DNA from: Chitinophaga sp. CF118
GTDB taxonomy: Bacteria; Bacteroidota; Bacteroidia; Chitinophagales; Chitinophagaceae
Assembly: GCF_900112615.1 (NCBI RefSeq)
Contig: NZ_FOMK01000004.1
Coordinates: 62,001-126,000 of the forward strand
Length of the DNA stretch: 64,000 nucleotides
Direction of reading: 5' to 3'
The notes under the pieces were generated by a model. The model saw only the letters and a list, made by a program, of their open reading frames with translations. It searched no databases and was not told the origin of the DNA. Both the position numbers and the translations under genes were made by a program. This document shows, piece after piece, positions 8,344 through 16,421 of the stretch (positions are counted from its first letter, which is position 1; the number at the start of each line of letters is the position of its first letter).

Positions 8344-8831
8344 AAAAGGGGTATTATAAATTAGCTATGATCATATCTTTATATGGGGTCAGGTAATTGG
8401 CATTTCCCTGAAATCATCGGTATTTTCTGGATAACAAAAGCATAGGGTCGTGTCTCATTTCATTATGCTTTAGGGTTTAGGTTAATCTGGTACTTCACAA
8501 TAATCGGGAATCTATCGGGGTATTAACATTTCTTTGATCCTATAGCATAAAGATAAAATGCTTATTTCTACAAATATAACTTTATTCACTGCACAATCAT
8601 CGCAATACTATAAAAGACTATAAAAATATAATATACCAAAAGATCTGTAGGGCATTCCAAATATATCAATTTTCTCACATTCAACCCAACTATTAAATAC
8701 GGACATTACACGTTCACTTTCGCACATTCTTTTAGCCGGAATTTCACCCAATAAATTGATAATGAATAACTTCATATCGTGGCATATCTCTTGAACTATC
8801 TCTCCGCTTCAATTATTAAAAGCCACTAAAA
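8344..8831. other. Intergenic region between divergent genes, 488 bases
   Basis: AT-rich stretch between the divergent membrane-protein and serine-hydrolase genes. It has two close copies of an ACTATAAAA motif near 8608-8630 but no ORF, hairpin or RNA I can support; it presumably holds two promoters. Confidence 0.5.
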
Positions 8832-9893
8832 ATGAAAAAAATCTCCCTGATCCTTATTTGTAGCTTTATCATATTCCACGCAAATGCCCAACTTCCCGAC
8901 AGCATTCAAAATATTATAGAAAAAGAGATGGCTACATTTATGAACACAAATGGAGCAGTTGGACTTTCTATTGGTATTTATAAAAATGGTTATTCTTATA
9001 CATATCACGCCGGCACAACTGAAAAAGGCACCCTACATACCCCGGACGATCATACATTCTATTCCATTGCATCATTATCAAAAACATTTACCGGACTTTT
9101 ATTAGCACAGGCAGTCACTGAAAATAAAGTTAAACTGGATGATGATATAAGGAAATATATTGAAGGCGATTACCCAAACCTCCAATATAACGGGCAGCCC
9201 ATAAAACTTTATCATCTTATTTCTCATGTATCACGTTTACCTTTTTTCCTGTCCGACAGTGCGGATAAGCCAGGTTATACCCGCGATAATTTTCTAAAAG
9301 ATCTTCACAATATAAAACTGGATACTTTGCCCGGTATTAAATTTCAATATTCCAATGCTGCGGCGCAGCTATTGGGGTATATTTTGGAAAAGGTATATAA
9401 TAAACCTTATGAAGAATTACTTAAAATAAAAATTGTCCGTCCCTTAAGTTTGAAAAACACTAAAATAACTTTAACTGCTACTGATAAAAAACACGCTGCG
9501 AAAGGATATAATAAGGATGGCAGTTATAATTCCGAAAGCTATAATTATTTGCAGGCTGCTGGTGGTATCAAATCCAGTGTGGGTGACCTGTTAAAATATA
9601 TAGAGTATCAATTGGACGAAAAAGATTCTGCAGTTGCACTGTCTCATAAAGAGAGCTGGGGTTTTGAAATGGGTAACAACACAAGGTTTTCCTGCGCTCT
9701 CAATTGGCAGATAATAAAAAGTGCAAATGGAATGCGCCGTATTTTTCAGGATGGCAACCTCCCCAATTACAGCAGTCTTGTAATTATGTACCCTGAATTG
9801 AAAACCGGCATTGTCCTTCTCTCTAATACCATTTTGCCCCATGAGCTCTCTAAAATGGCTGATACTATATTAAAAGGAGTCACTTTAGAATAG
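8832..9893 (+). CDS. Secreted serine hydrolase (beta-lactamase/class C family)
   Basis: 353 residues with a signal peptide ending ..FHANAQ. Residues about 25-340 form a beta-lactamase-related domain: SLSK (S81, K84) is the SxxK nucleophile motif and FQYSN (Y173-N175) the YxN motif. The third motif, normally H/K-[ST]-G, is not clear: the equivalent region reads RIFQDGNLPNYSS, so the KTG/HTG-like triad is altered. Family members include D-Ala-D-Ala peptidases, esterases and beta-lactamases; the sequence does not say which. Periplasmic or surface location is predicted. It stands alone; the next gene starts 70 bases later and could be cotranscribed. Confidence 0.85.
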   Translation: MKKISLILICSFIIFHANAQLPDSIQNIIEKEMATFMNTNGAVGLSIGIYKNGYSYTYHAGTTEKGTLHTPDDHTFYSIASLSKTFTGLLLAQAVTENKVKLDDDIRKYIEGDYPNLQYNGQPIKLYHLISHVSRLPFFLSDSADKPGYTRDNFLKDLHNIKLDTLPGIKFQYSNAAAQLLGYILEKVYNKPYEELLKIKIVRPLSLKNTKITLTATDKKHAAKGYNKDGSYNSESYNYLQAAGGIKSSVGDLLKYIEYQLDEKDSAVALSHKESWGFEMGNNTRFSCALNWQIIKSANGMRRIFQDGNLPNYSSLVIMYPELKTGIVLLSNTILPHELSKMADTILKGVTLE

Positions 9894-9963
9894 GTGTTTT
9901 CCCGGTCATTTAGTGCATGTCTTCAATGGCATATGTTTTGTGCTTTTATCAGGAAATGGCACT

Positions 9964-10614
9964 ATGAAAAATTTACAGAATTTTTACCGGGGCCTGATAC
10001 TTCTCTTTATTCTCTTTAGTTGTAACAACAATAAGTCACCTGATAGTGTAAAAAGTGCGAAAGACTCCAATGCAATGAAGATCAGGAACGAAAGAACCAT
10101 AAAACAACCCACCGACACTCTTGCCTTAATACCAACCAAAGCAGATGCAGATTTCCTCGTAAATGCTGCCAGCGGAGGAATGATGGAAGTGCAATTAGGC
10201 CAATTGGCACAAACCAATTCCACTAATAAGCGGGTAAAGGCATTTGGGGCGATGATGGTTAAAGATCATGGAGAACGGAACGAAAAGTTAAAGGCGCTGG
10301 CGTCCTCAAAGAATATAACACTCCCAATCGCAATATCCAACCGTCAACAAAAAATAGTGAAGAGCTTGCAGAAAAGAAAGGGTGCGGACTTCGACCGTGC
10401 ATATATCCGCACAATGGTCAGCGATCATAAAGGCGACATCAAAGACTTCGAAAAAGAAGGAAGTAAGGGGACTGATCCTCAGATTATGGCTTTTGCCAAT
10501 AACAACCTTGAAATGTTACACAAGCACCTTGATTCTGCTTATATTTTACAAAATGTGCTTGGGATATATGATACCAAGAAAATCTATCCTCCACTCAAAC
10601 TAACATATCATTAA
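9964..10614 (+). CDS. DUF4142 lipoprotein
   Basis: 216 residues from ATG 9964; the frame stays open to a GTG at 9913, but only the ATG gives a proper lipoprotein leader (ILLFILFSC, then NNNK). From about residue 55 to 205 is a DUF4142 domain, a ferritin-like four-helix bundle: DADFLVNAASGGMMEVQLGQLA, KAFGAMMVKDHGERNEKL, DRAYIRTMVSDHKGDIKDFEK and LEMLHKHLDSAY. Conserved His and Glu/Asp residues suggest metal binding, but its function is not known. Envelope location. A TPP riboswitch and its terminator point at its 3' end from the opposite strand. Confidence 0.85.
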   Translation: MKNLQNFYRGLILLFILFSCNNNKSPDSVKSAKDSNAMKIRNERTIKQPTDTLALIPTKADADFLVNAASGGMMEVQLGQLAQTNSTNKRVKAFGAMMVKDHGERNEKLKALASSKNITLPIAISNRQQKIVKSLQKRKGADFDRAYIRTMVSDHKGDIKDFEKEGSKGTDPQIMAFANNNLEMLHKHLDSAYILQNVLGIYDTKKIYPPLKLTYH

Positions 10615-10665
10615 GCGGTCAACCATAATATTCCATTGCGGAATATTTATTTCACCTGCAATAAA

Positions 10666-10692
10666 AAAGCCTTCGGATTTACCGAAGGCCTT
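10666..10692 (-). terminator. Intrinsic terminator of the orphan TPP riboswitch
   Basis: On the minus strand, GCCTTCGG-TAAAT-CCGAAGGC followed by TTTTTTAT: an 8-bp stem with a T-run, about 5 bases after the riboswitch P1 stem. This is the usual place for a riboswitch expression platform. It can also end plus-strand transcription of the DUF4142 gene (stem then CTTGTTTGTTT). Confidence 0.8.
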
Positions 10693-10696
10693 GTTT

Positions 10697-10775
10697 GTTT
10701 CAATCCCTGCGCTGGCATTATCCAGTTCAAGTTTTAAGGGTATAATCTCAGGCTTTCTCACCACCCCTTTGAAAC
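10697..10775 (-). ncRNA. TPP riboswitch (THI element) with no downstream gene
   Basis: The minus strand carries the THI-box landmarks in order: GGGGTGG, GCCTGAGATTATACCC, then TTGAACTGGATAATGCCAGC and GCAGGGATTGAAAC. The P1 stem is perfect, GTTTCAA (10769-10775) with TTGAAAC (10697-10703). CTGAGA and GGATAATGCCAGC are the pyrimidine- and pyrophosphate-binding parts of the known aptamer. A terminator follows at 10666-10692. The next sequence on this strand is antisense to the DUF4142 and serine-hydrolase genes, and the nearest minus-strand gene is 2.3 kb away. It therefore has no thiamine gene to regulate here: a relic, or the source of a TPP-controlled antisense or short RNA. Confidence 0.92.
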
Positions 10776-11121
10776 ATTCTACTTATATAATATAAATTAT
10801 CGTGCCAAATACGCATCCATTAAACATAACATTAACTTTATTATTTATCGTTTTGATTTAAAGTAAAATCGGCAACTGTAGCACATATCAGCTCTAATTG
10901 ATAAGCATGGTTATAGTTGCAAAAACGTTCTGATTATTCCACACTGTTGTAGCAGAATTTCCCATATTTAACCGGATTCATGTATATTCGATTTACATAG
11001 GTCTTTTTAATACAAACTGAACAATTTCTTACTTCATTTGTCTATTATACATCCCCATATCATCAAATGAAAAGAAAATGCGAAGAAGATCTTATATCGC
11101 ATATTTCAGATAAAGAATATT
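10776..11121. other. Intergenic remainder between riboswitch and DUF3095 gene
   Basis: Apart from the riboswitch promoter, nothing is recognised in this AT-rich stretch; it should hold the promoter of the plus-strand gene at 11122. Confidence 0.45.
10780..10809 (-). promoter_or_regulatory. Possible promoter for the TPP riboswitch RNA
   Basis: On the minus strand, TTTG (10806-10809), 18 bases, then TATAAGTA (10780-10787). The -7 box is only an approximate match to TAnnTTTG. Its position would start the RNA almost exactly at the P1 stem, which supports it. Confidence 0.4.
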
Positions 11122-12276
11122 ATGTCCATAAATAACGATCAGTTTTATTCCAGGTTGCCGGTAAATCGTATTCCTCTAAGTGATCTCTTAACTGAGGAAC
11201 ATTTGTTTTATAAGATCCCGGACAACTGGCATGTTATTATAACGGATATTAAAGATTCTACTTCTGCCGTACAAAACGGACTACATGAAACGGTAAATCT
11301 TATTGCCACCGGAAGTATTGTGGCTATACTGAATATAAGTTTTAAGGCGAATGTTACCATTCCATTTTTCTTTGGTGGAGATGGCGCCACCTTCATTATT
11401 CCCCCAGCTATTAAAAATGCTGCTATAGGTGCTCTTCAAATATATAAAAGTAATACACAGAATAATTTCAATATTGAACTCCGGATAGGTACAATACCTG
11501 TTAAAGAAATTTATGAACACGGACATGAACTTAAGGTGTGTAAATTCAGTAGCTCCGGGAACTTTTCCATCCCTATAGTTTTGGGAGATGGCCTTACTTA
11601 TGCTGAAAAGCTCATTAAAGAAGAAGACTACCAACTCCCCGACCATGAACTCCTGGAGCACGAACTGAATCTTAGTGGGATGCAATGTCGCTGGGATAGA
11701 ATTAAGCCACCTGTAAATACCTATGAAGTAGTCACTTTAATAGCTATTGCAGCTGATGGAGTGAAACAATCAGAAGCATTTCGAAAAGTAATTTTTCATA
11801 TCGATGAAATATACGGATCCCCTGAAAAAAGGCAGCCTATATCTGTTTCAAAACTTAGATTGAAAGGCACTTTTACCAAACTGGGGCTAGAAATACGCGC
11901 CAGATTTGGCAAGATGAAAGTCTTTAACCTCATCCAGACATGGCTCACCAATTCTCTTGGTTATCTCTATTTCCAAACGAAAAACGGGAGAACCTATCTG
12001 AGCCGGTTGGTAGAAATGTCCGATACATTGGTAATTGACGGTAAAATAAATACAGTTATCACAGGAACAGAAAAACAGCGGTTACTTCTTCAGGAAGCAT
12101 TGAATACATTGGAGACAGCGGGAGAGATTCTATATGCATTTTATGTGAGCAAAGAGTCTGTTATGTCCTGTTATGTACGGGATCTGAAGGATGACCATAT
12201 TCACTTTGTAGATGGAGCGGAAGGAGGCTATACAAAAGCTGCAGGTGTATTGAAATTAAAACTTAGAAAGATTTGA
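11122..12276 (+). CDS. DUF3095 cyclase-like protein
   Basis: 384 residues, no signal peptide. The first half resembles the class III nucleotidyl cyclase fold: VIITDIKDSTSAV (D42, D45) matches the first metal-binding strand and PFFFGGDGATFIIPP (D87) the second, as in DUF3095 proteins. Later parts (RIGTIPVKEIYEHG, LSGMQCRWDRIKP) are also typical of that family. Family activity is not established; a cytoplasmic nucleotide-related enzyme or sensor is plausible. The last 120 residues (SDTLVIDGKINTVI..AFYVSKESVMSCYV) form a separate C-terminal region. It stands alone and ends at a strong bidirectional terminator. Confidence 0.8.
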   Translation: MSINNDQFYSRLPVNRIPLSDLLTEEHLFYKIPDNWHVIITDIKDSTSAVQNGLHETVNLIATGSIVAILNISFKANVTIPFFFGGDGATFIIPPAIKNAAIGALQIYKSNTQNNFNIELRIGTIPVKEIYEHGHELKVCKFSSSGNFSIPIVLGDGLTYAEKLIKEEDYQLPDHELLEHELNLSGMQCRWDRIKPPVNTYEVVTLIAIAADGVKQSEAFRKVIFHIDEIYGSPEKRQPISVSKLRLKGTFTKLGLEIRARFGKMKVFNLIQTWLTNSLGYLYFQTKNGRTYLSRLVEMSDTLVIDGKINTVITGTEKQRLLLQEALNTLETAGEILYAFYVSKESVMSCYVRDLKDDHIHFVDGAEGGYTKAAGVLKLKLRKI

Positions 12277-12288
12277 ATCTATTGGTTA

Positions 12289-12334
12289 AACATCGTCAGC
12301 AGAGAACATATATATGCTCCCTGCTGACGATGTT
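12289..12334. terminator. Bidirectional intrinsic terminator
   Basis: Perfect 14-bp arms (AACATCGTCAGCAG at 12289-12302, CTGCTGACGATGTT at 12321-12334) followed by TTATTTTTTAT. It serves the convergent genes ending at 12276 and 12342. Confidence 0.9.
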
Positions 12335-12341
12335 TTATTTT

Positions 12342-13751
12342 TTATGGAAGTGTGCTGTAATAAACCTGATAAGCACTCAGCGTGACAGATAAGCTGTTAT
12401 TAATTTTTATACGCTGCGAAGCCGCTGTTTTGTTAACCAGCATTACCCTTGATGCAGAAGCAAGAGCCATTACGTTTGTATTAGACACCGTTGTTTTATA
12501 AACTTTTGTTCCAGAAGGGAAATAGCGGTTAAAATCCCTGTATACATAATAATTCTTAAAAGGATATCCACCACCAGCATTCTGTGTGCTGGTGAATAAA
12601 TAACTCTGATTGACAGCACCAGTCTGCGATTCCGGCGACCAGCGAAGGGATACAGCATCGCCCGCCAATGCATGGTAGACTAACATACATCCTAAAGCAG
12701 CTGGCTGTTTCACGGTATCTACATCAGTATTTTCTCCCACATAATCTTCTGCCCACCAAACAGGCAAATTAGTTTTACTACGAATCCAGGTACTGATATC
12801 TTTAAATTTTTTAGTGGCAGCAATAGGATTTGTTACCACCTGATCATGCGCATCAGAACCGGCATCCACACAAATGAAGTCAGCACCTTTTTTATTCGCC
12901 AGCCAGTAAGTGATCACATCCAGAGTACGCTGATCAATGGTGCCATAGGAAGGATCTGATATATTACTGTTCCCGCCGCCTGGGATGCTAAACCATGAAT
13001 CCACCACTACATATGGCCCTCCTATGATGGCATCCGGACGAACTTTTTTCACAGAGTCGTACACCTTGTTATATAGAGAAGTATAACGCTCGTAATCCCA
13101 GCGATTGGCAGCGTCGTTCCACATACCTTTCAATTCATTCCAAACCTGGAAATATTTAATGTTAGGATATCTTTTTGCTGTTCTTGCGCAGAGGCTCGCA
13201 AAGTCCGACTCATGCGCAGGCAAAGGCGCCCATTCAATTTTATTCCAATCGGTATCACCGTTATCATCAGAATCTGCGGTGTTATCCCCTGCATATATTC
13301 CTGGTTTCCATGCGGGGTCCGTCATCCAGGTAGGCGCAGTAGCGAGGGTAATTACCGGAGTTCCGCCCATATCTGTCATCATTTTCACCCTTTCATCCAA
13401 TGATGACCAGTTATATTGTCCGGGGCGCGACAATGGACTACCAGCACCAAAACCGAAAATATGCTGGTTATGATATACTATGGCACCAGTTAACAGTGCT
13501 TTGCCTCTTTTTACGGAAGCAGCATCATTCCAGCTATCGAGATTATGCTGCATATAAGTAACCCCTAATTTGAGCGAAGTGGTCATCACTAACTGGCTAG
13601 CATCTACGGTTACTTTTACAGTGTCTGCAGCCAGCAGCGCTTTGAGATCATGTAATGCAGGGTTATTAGGTTTTTCAGGAACACATGCCGCCGCCAGCAA
13701 TACAAAGGCAGCAGGTGAAATCAGGCGTTTCAATAGGTTTTTTCTGGTCAT
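12342..13751 (-). CDS. GH39-like secreted glycoside hydrolase (lipoprotein)
   Basis: 469 residues. The leader FVLLAAAC gives a lipoprotein Cys at residue 23. From about residue 60 the protein follows a clan GH-A (beta/alpha)8 barrel: FGFGAGSPLSRPGQYNWSSLDERV, the acid/base Glu in KYFQVWNELKG (E206) and a likely nucleophile in LPVWWAED (E335). This layout fits GH39 and related xylosidases or endoglycosidases. A short beta-rich tail (KTAASQRIKINNSLSVTLSAYQVYY) follows the barrel. Substrate unknown; no SusCD pair is adjacent. Periplasmic or surface location expected. Confidence 0.8.
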   Translation of the reverse strand: MTRKNLLKRLISPAAFVLLAAACVPEKPNNPALHDLKALLAADTVKVTVDASQLVMTTSLKLGVTYMQHNLDSWNDAASVKRGKALLTGAIVYHNQHIFGFGAGSPLSRPGQYNWSSLDERVKMMTDMGGTPVITLATAPTWMTDPAWKPGIYAGDNTADSDDNGDTDWNKIEWAPLPAHESDFASLCARTAKRYPNIKYFQVWNELKGMWNDAANRWDYERYTSLYNKVYDSVKKVRPDAIIGGPYVVVDSWFSIPGGGNSNISDPSYGTIDQRTLDVITYWLANKKGADFICVDAGSDAHDQVVTNPIAATKKFKDISTWIRSKTNLPVWWAEDYVGENTDVDTVKQPAALGCMLVYHALAGDAVSLRWSPESQTGAVNQSYLFTSTQNAGGGYPFKNYYVYRDFNRYFPSGTKVYKTTVSNTNVMALASASRVMLVNKTAASQRIKINNSLSVTLSAYQVYYSTLP

Positions 13752-14483
13752 TTTTTGTGAGATTTTTTAAAGCAGCAGTTATGCAAAATGCTACAGGTTA
13801 ATAATTAATGCATAATATGGTTATAATGGCTACGCACATTTTTTTTAATACGGGAGTGATAGCGGTAGCCCGGTGGATTCAAACATAGGTGGAATTCTTC
13901 TTAATGGTTTTTCAAGCAGCAAAATATTCGAAAGCGTTGTTCTTTTAAACTAAGTAAATATAAAAGATTTCTTGCATTGGCCCTAAATATCGGTTCATAT
14001 ATTAAAAAATATTCTTAACTAAATTATCTAGTAACAAAACTGTTCATGTAGTTTTTCCGTGATGCCCATGTAGATTTCCGGAATAGGAAATGAATGAATA
14101 ATTATATTGCAATAACAATGCTGTTATTTATTATTCGTGGTTTGAAGTTAAGGATAAGTTAACAGTAAGTTCGTAGTGAGTTCGTAGTTGGAACACACCT
14201 GTAACACACCTTGAACACTCTTTGAACACTCTTAGAGCACATAACTGTGATCAAAGAGTATTCAAAGAGTGTTCAAGGTGTGTTCTACTCATAGACTCAC
14301 TATTAACATTATACGTGGGGTGTTATAATTCTTAGCTATTGAAGACAATATCTGTTCAAAATAGTGCTATTCAGGAATACTATTGTATGAGGAAATAAGA
14401 AATTTATTTTTCCAGTTGATCAATAAAAATGAAATGATTAACTTCAGAGGGTAACTTCAAAATAATCATCAAATTTTAAACCT
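13752..14483. other. Intergenic region, 732 bases, with palindromic repeat
   Basis: No gene found. The promoter of the minus-strand hydrolase should lie near 13760-13950. The main feature is the long palindrome at 14203-14284, with short direct repeats on its left (GAGTTCGTAG units at about 14168-14190). The last 140 bases lead into the plus-strand gene at 14484. Confidence 0.5.
14203..14284. repeat. Long palindrome built from GAACAC-type units
   Basis: Arms of 31 bases (14203-14233 and 14254-14284) pair with a single mismatch around a 20-base spacer. Each arm is made of near-repeats (AACACACC, TTGAACACTC, TTTGAACACTC). Further out, GTTAACAGTAAGTTCG on the left loosely matches the reverse complement of the right flank, so the palindrome may be longer. 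No transposase is present. It could be a repetitive intergenic element, a cruciform or a strong RNA hairpin. Confidence 0.8.
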
Positions 14484-14978
14484 ATGTTAAGAATTAAAAT
14501 TATTGCGCTCTGCATTTTATGCAGTTTGTTAGTCCTGTCGTCCCAATCATTCGCCCAGGATAAACACCCCGCCCCTGTTTCATGTACGAGTTGTAGCACC
14601 ACAAATTGCGCTTCCGTTTCTTTTACTGCAACCTGCCAGGGAACGGTAATTTATTCTAATCCCAAAATTCCCTGGGTAAAAGGAATGAATGTAACTGTTG
14701 CATTAAGTAGTGCAAATTCATCGGTGCCGCTCACCATTCAAACAACGCAATTTTGCCCTTATGGAAGTTTTGTAACTGGTATAAATAACCATTCTGCACC
14801 AACAGGATACTACTGGGGATTATATATCAATGGAAAATTCGCAGACTATGGAATAGATTTTCAGAAAGTGAACGCTAAGGATAAAATTACATTTGTTTGC
14901 ACATCCCTAACGGCATTGAAAACTACTCAAACATCCCAAAAATCTCATCAGTCATTGTACCTCGCCCATATTAAATAG
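14484..14978 (+). CDS. Secreted DUF4430-like protein
   Basis: 164 residues with a signal peptide ending ..SQSFAQ. The mature N terminus is Cys-rich (SCTSCSTTNC..TATC). The core PLTIQTTQFCPYGSFV..APTGYYWGLYINGKFADYG fits the small DUF4430 domain (similar to the C-terminal part of intrinsic-factor proteins), with the typical W-x-x-Y-[IV]-N-G-K motif. It ends in a Ser/Thr/Gln-rich tail. Secreted or surface-located; ligand unknown. A large palindrome is 200 bases upstream. Confidence 0.65.
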   Translation: MLRIKIIALCILCSLLVLSSQSFAQDKHPAPVSCTSCSTTNCASVSFTATCQGTVIYSNPKIPWVKGMNVTVALSSANSSVPLTIQTTQFCPYGSFVTGINNHSAPTGYYWGLYINGKFADYGIDFQKVNAKDKITFVCTSLTALKTTQTSQKSHQSLYLAHIK

Positions 14979-15200
14979 CGTTAACCGGTAATTTATCTTT
15001 TTGGTTAGCGGAATAGGAGGCTGTAGTACCCTGTAAATGAAATATAACCCCTTTTCAACCACTTATTCCTCTTTTCCAGCATCTCATGCCCCTGGCAGCA
15101 GTTCCTCTTCTTTTGAGCCTTATTTTCGTAAGGTATTCAGCAATGGTTCCGGAGCCTGACAAGAAACATACGAGATTTAAAAACCAAAAAGAATATTACT

Positions 15201-15632
15201 ATGTATTACCGTATACAACCACGCTGTGGAATAGAAAACAATACTGTATTGTCTGTTAACAACAATGATCTTACAGGCAATCTTATTATTAATACATTTA
15301 AAGAAGGTGATGATAGTCAACTATGGCAACCTATTGTTTATGACCTTAAAGGAAATTATATAGGTATTGTGCTGTTAAATAAGAAAACGGGGTTAGTTGC
15401 TATTGCACCTGAAAACTTTGCCCCAGTAAGGCAATGTAAAGTTTCGGAGATGGCAGATCAAAGGGTAACCTGGAATCTTGCGGGTACAGCCATTCAGTTA
15501 AGGAACAACACCGACATGAATTTAAATGTAAAAGGTAATGGGCCTTATCCTCCAGGAACAGAAGTGTATGTATGGGATTGGAGTAAAGGAGACCCTAATG
15601 AAACCTGGAATCTTCTGGCAGCAGATTTCTAG
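15201..15632 (+). CDS. Small ricin-type (R-type) lectin-like protein
   Basis: 143 residues, no signal peptide. It has the repeated QxW-like signatures of a ricin B beta-trefoil: SQLWQP (subdomain 1), RVTWNL (2) and NETWNL (3), each after a 40-50-residue unit with NNNxLTGNLIIN-like strands. The conserved Gln is replaced in two of the three. R-type lectins bind sugars; here export is not evident, so it may be cytoplasmic or use a non-Sec route. Followed by a strong terminator. Confidence 0.75.
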   Translation: MYYRIQPRCGIENNTVLSVNNNDLTGNLIINTFKEGDDSQLWQPIVYDLKGNYIGIVLLNKKTGLVAIAPENFAPVRQCKVSEMADQRVTWNLAGTAIQLRNNTDMNLNVKGNGPYPPGTEVYVWDWSKGDPNETWNLLAADF

Positions 15633-15643
15633 TATAGCTATGG

Positions 15644-15676
15644 TAACAGGAAGGTTTGCGGCAAACCTTCCTGTTA
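15644..15676. terminator. Bidirectional intrinsic terminator
   Basis: 16-base perfect arms (TAACAGGAAGGTTTGC, one base, then its complement ending at 15676), then TTTTAATGG. It overlaps the last codon of the response-regulator gene ending at 15674 and serves convergent genes on both sides. Confidence 0.85.
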
Positions 15677-16408
15677 TTTTAATGGTTTGAATTGTTCCAG
15701 GAAATCAGCTTTATAACGACGGGTCATATAAATGCGGGTATTATTCTGAAGGATGATTACATCTTCTGTAAGATCAATTTCCTTTACCTCTTTCAGATTT
15801 ACAATACAATTCCTGCTGATCCTTACAAACATGAATCCCTGCAGTCTTTCCATGACTTCCTTCAATGGAAGCTCAATGAGGAATTTCCCTCTTTCACAGA
15901 AAATATTAGAAAATTTCCCTTCTACTTCAATATAAAAAACACTCATTATAGGAACCTTGATCAGATGATTCCCTTTTTTTATAAAAAATGTTTCAGCAGC
16001 GTAACTATCGGAAGCTGATGTATTATGTTGTTGCTTGTTCTGTAAAGCAAGTTCTATTGCATATTCCAGTTCAAGTTTATTGAAAGGTTTTGTCAGGTAT
16101 GAGATTGGAAAAGTAGCTTTTGCCTGATCAAAAGTAGGTCTGTCCATCAGACTGGTAATAAAAATAAAAGGTTGCTTTTTCTGGGAACTGCTGCTGATTT
16201 TTTCAGCAATCGCGATACCTTCTTTTTTACCATGAAGCATAATATCTATAAGTATTATGTCCGGATCTTTTTCCAGGTAAATCCCCAAAGCATCTTTCAT
16301 ATTATCGGCAATTCCGCAAACAGAGTGCCCCATAGCAGTAAGATCTGCTTCCATCAGCAGACTATCAGTATAATTATCCTCTATAACAAGTACCTGCAAG
16401 CTTCTCAT
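15674..16408 (-). CDS. LytTR-family response regulator
   Basis: About 244 residues from ATG 16408. The frame is open up to 16471, but that would overlap the kinase gene's end, and MRSLQVLVIEDN is the usual start of a REC domain. REC domain: residues about 4-120, with D10-D11 and phospho-acceptor D55 in ILIDIML. LytTR DNA-binding domain: about 140-244 (FFIKKGNHLIKVPIMSVFYIE..FVRISRNCIVNL). It is 13 bases downstream of the hybrid TPR kinase gene, so it is the cognate output of that kinase. Targets unknown. Confidence 0.9.
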   Translation of the reverse strand: MRSLQVLVIEDNYTDSLLMEADLTAMGHSVCGIADNMKDALGIYLEKDPDIILIDIMLHGKKEGIAIAEKISSSSQKKQPFIFITSLMDRPTFDQAKATFPISYLTKPFNKLELEYAIELALQNKQQHNTSASDSYAAETFFIKKGNHLIKVPIMSVFYIEVEGKFSNIFCERGKFLIELPLKEVMERLQGFMFVRISRNCIVNLKEVKEIDLTEDVIILQNNTRIYMTRRYKADFLEQFKPLK

Positions 16409-16421
16409 AAAATCATTCTGT

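Noticed and set aside
14161..14284. CRISPR array
   Set aside because: Repeated units are short, with no regular spacers, and together form one palindrome; no cas genes.
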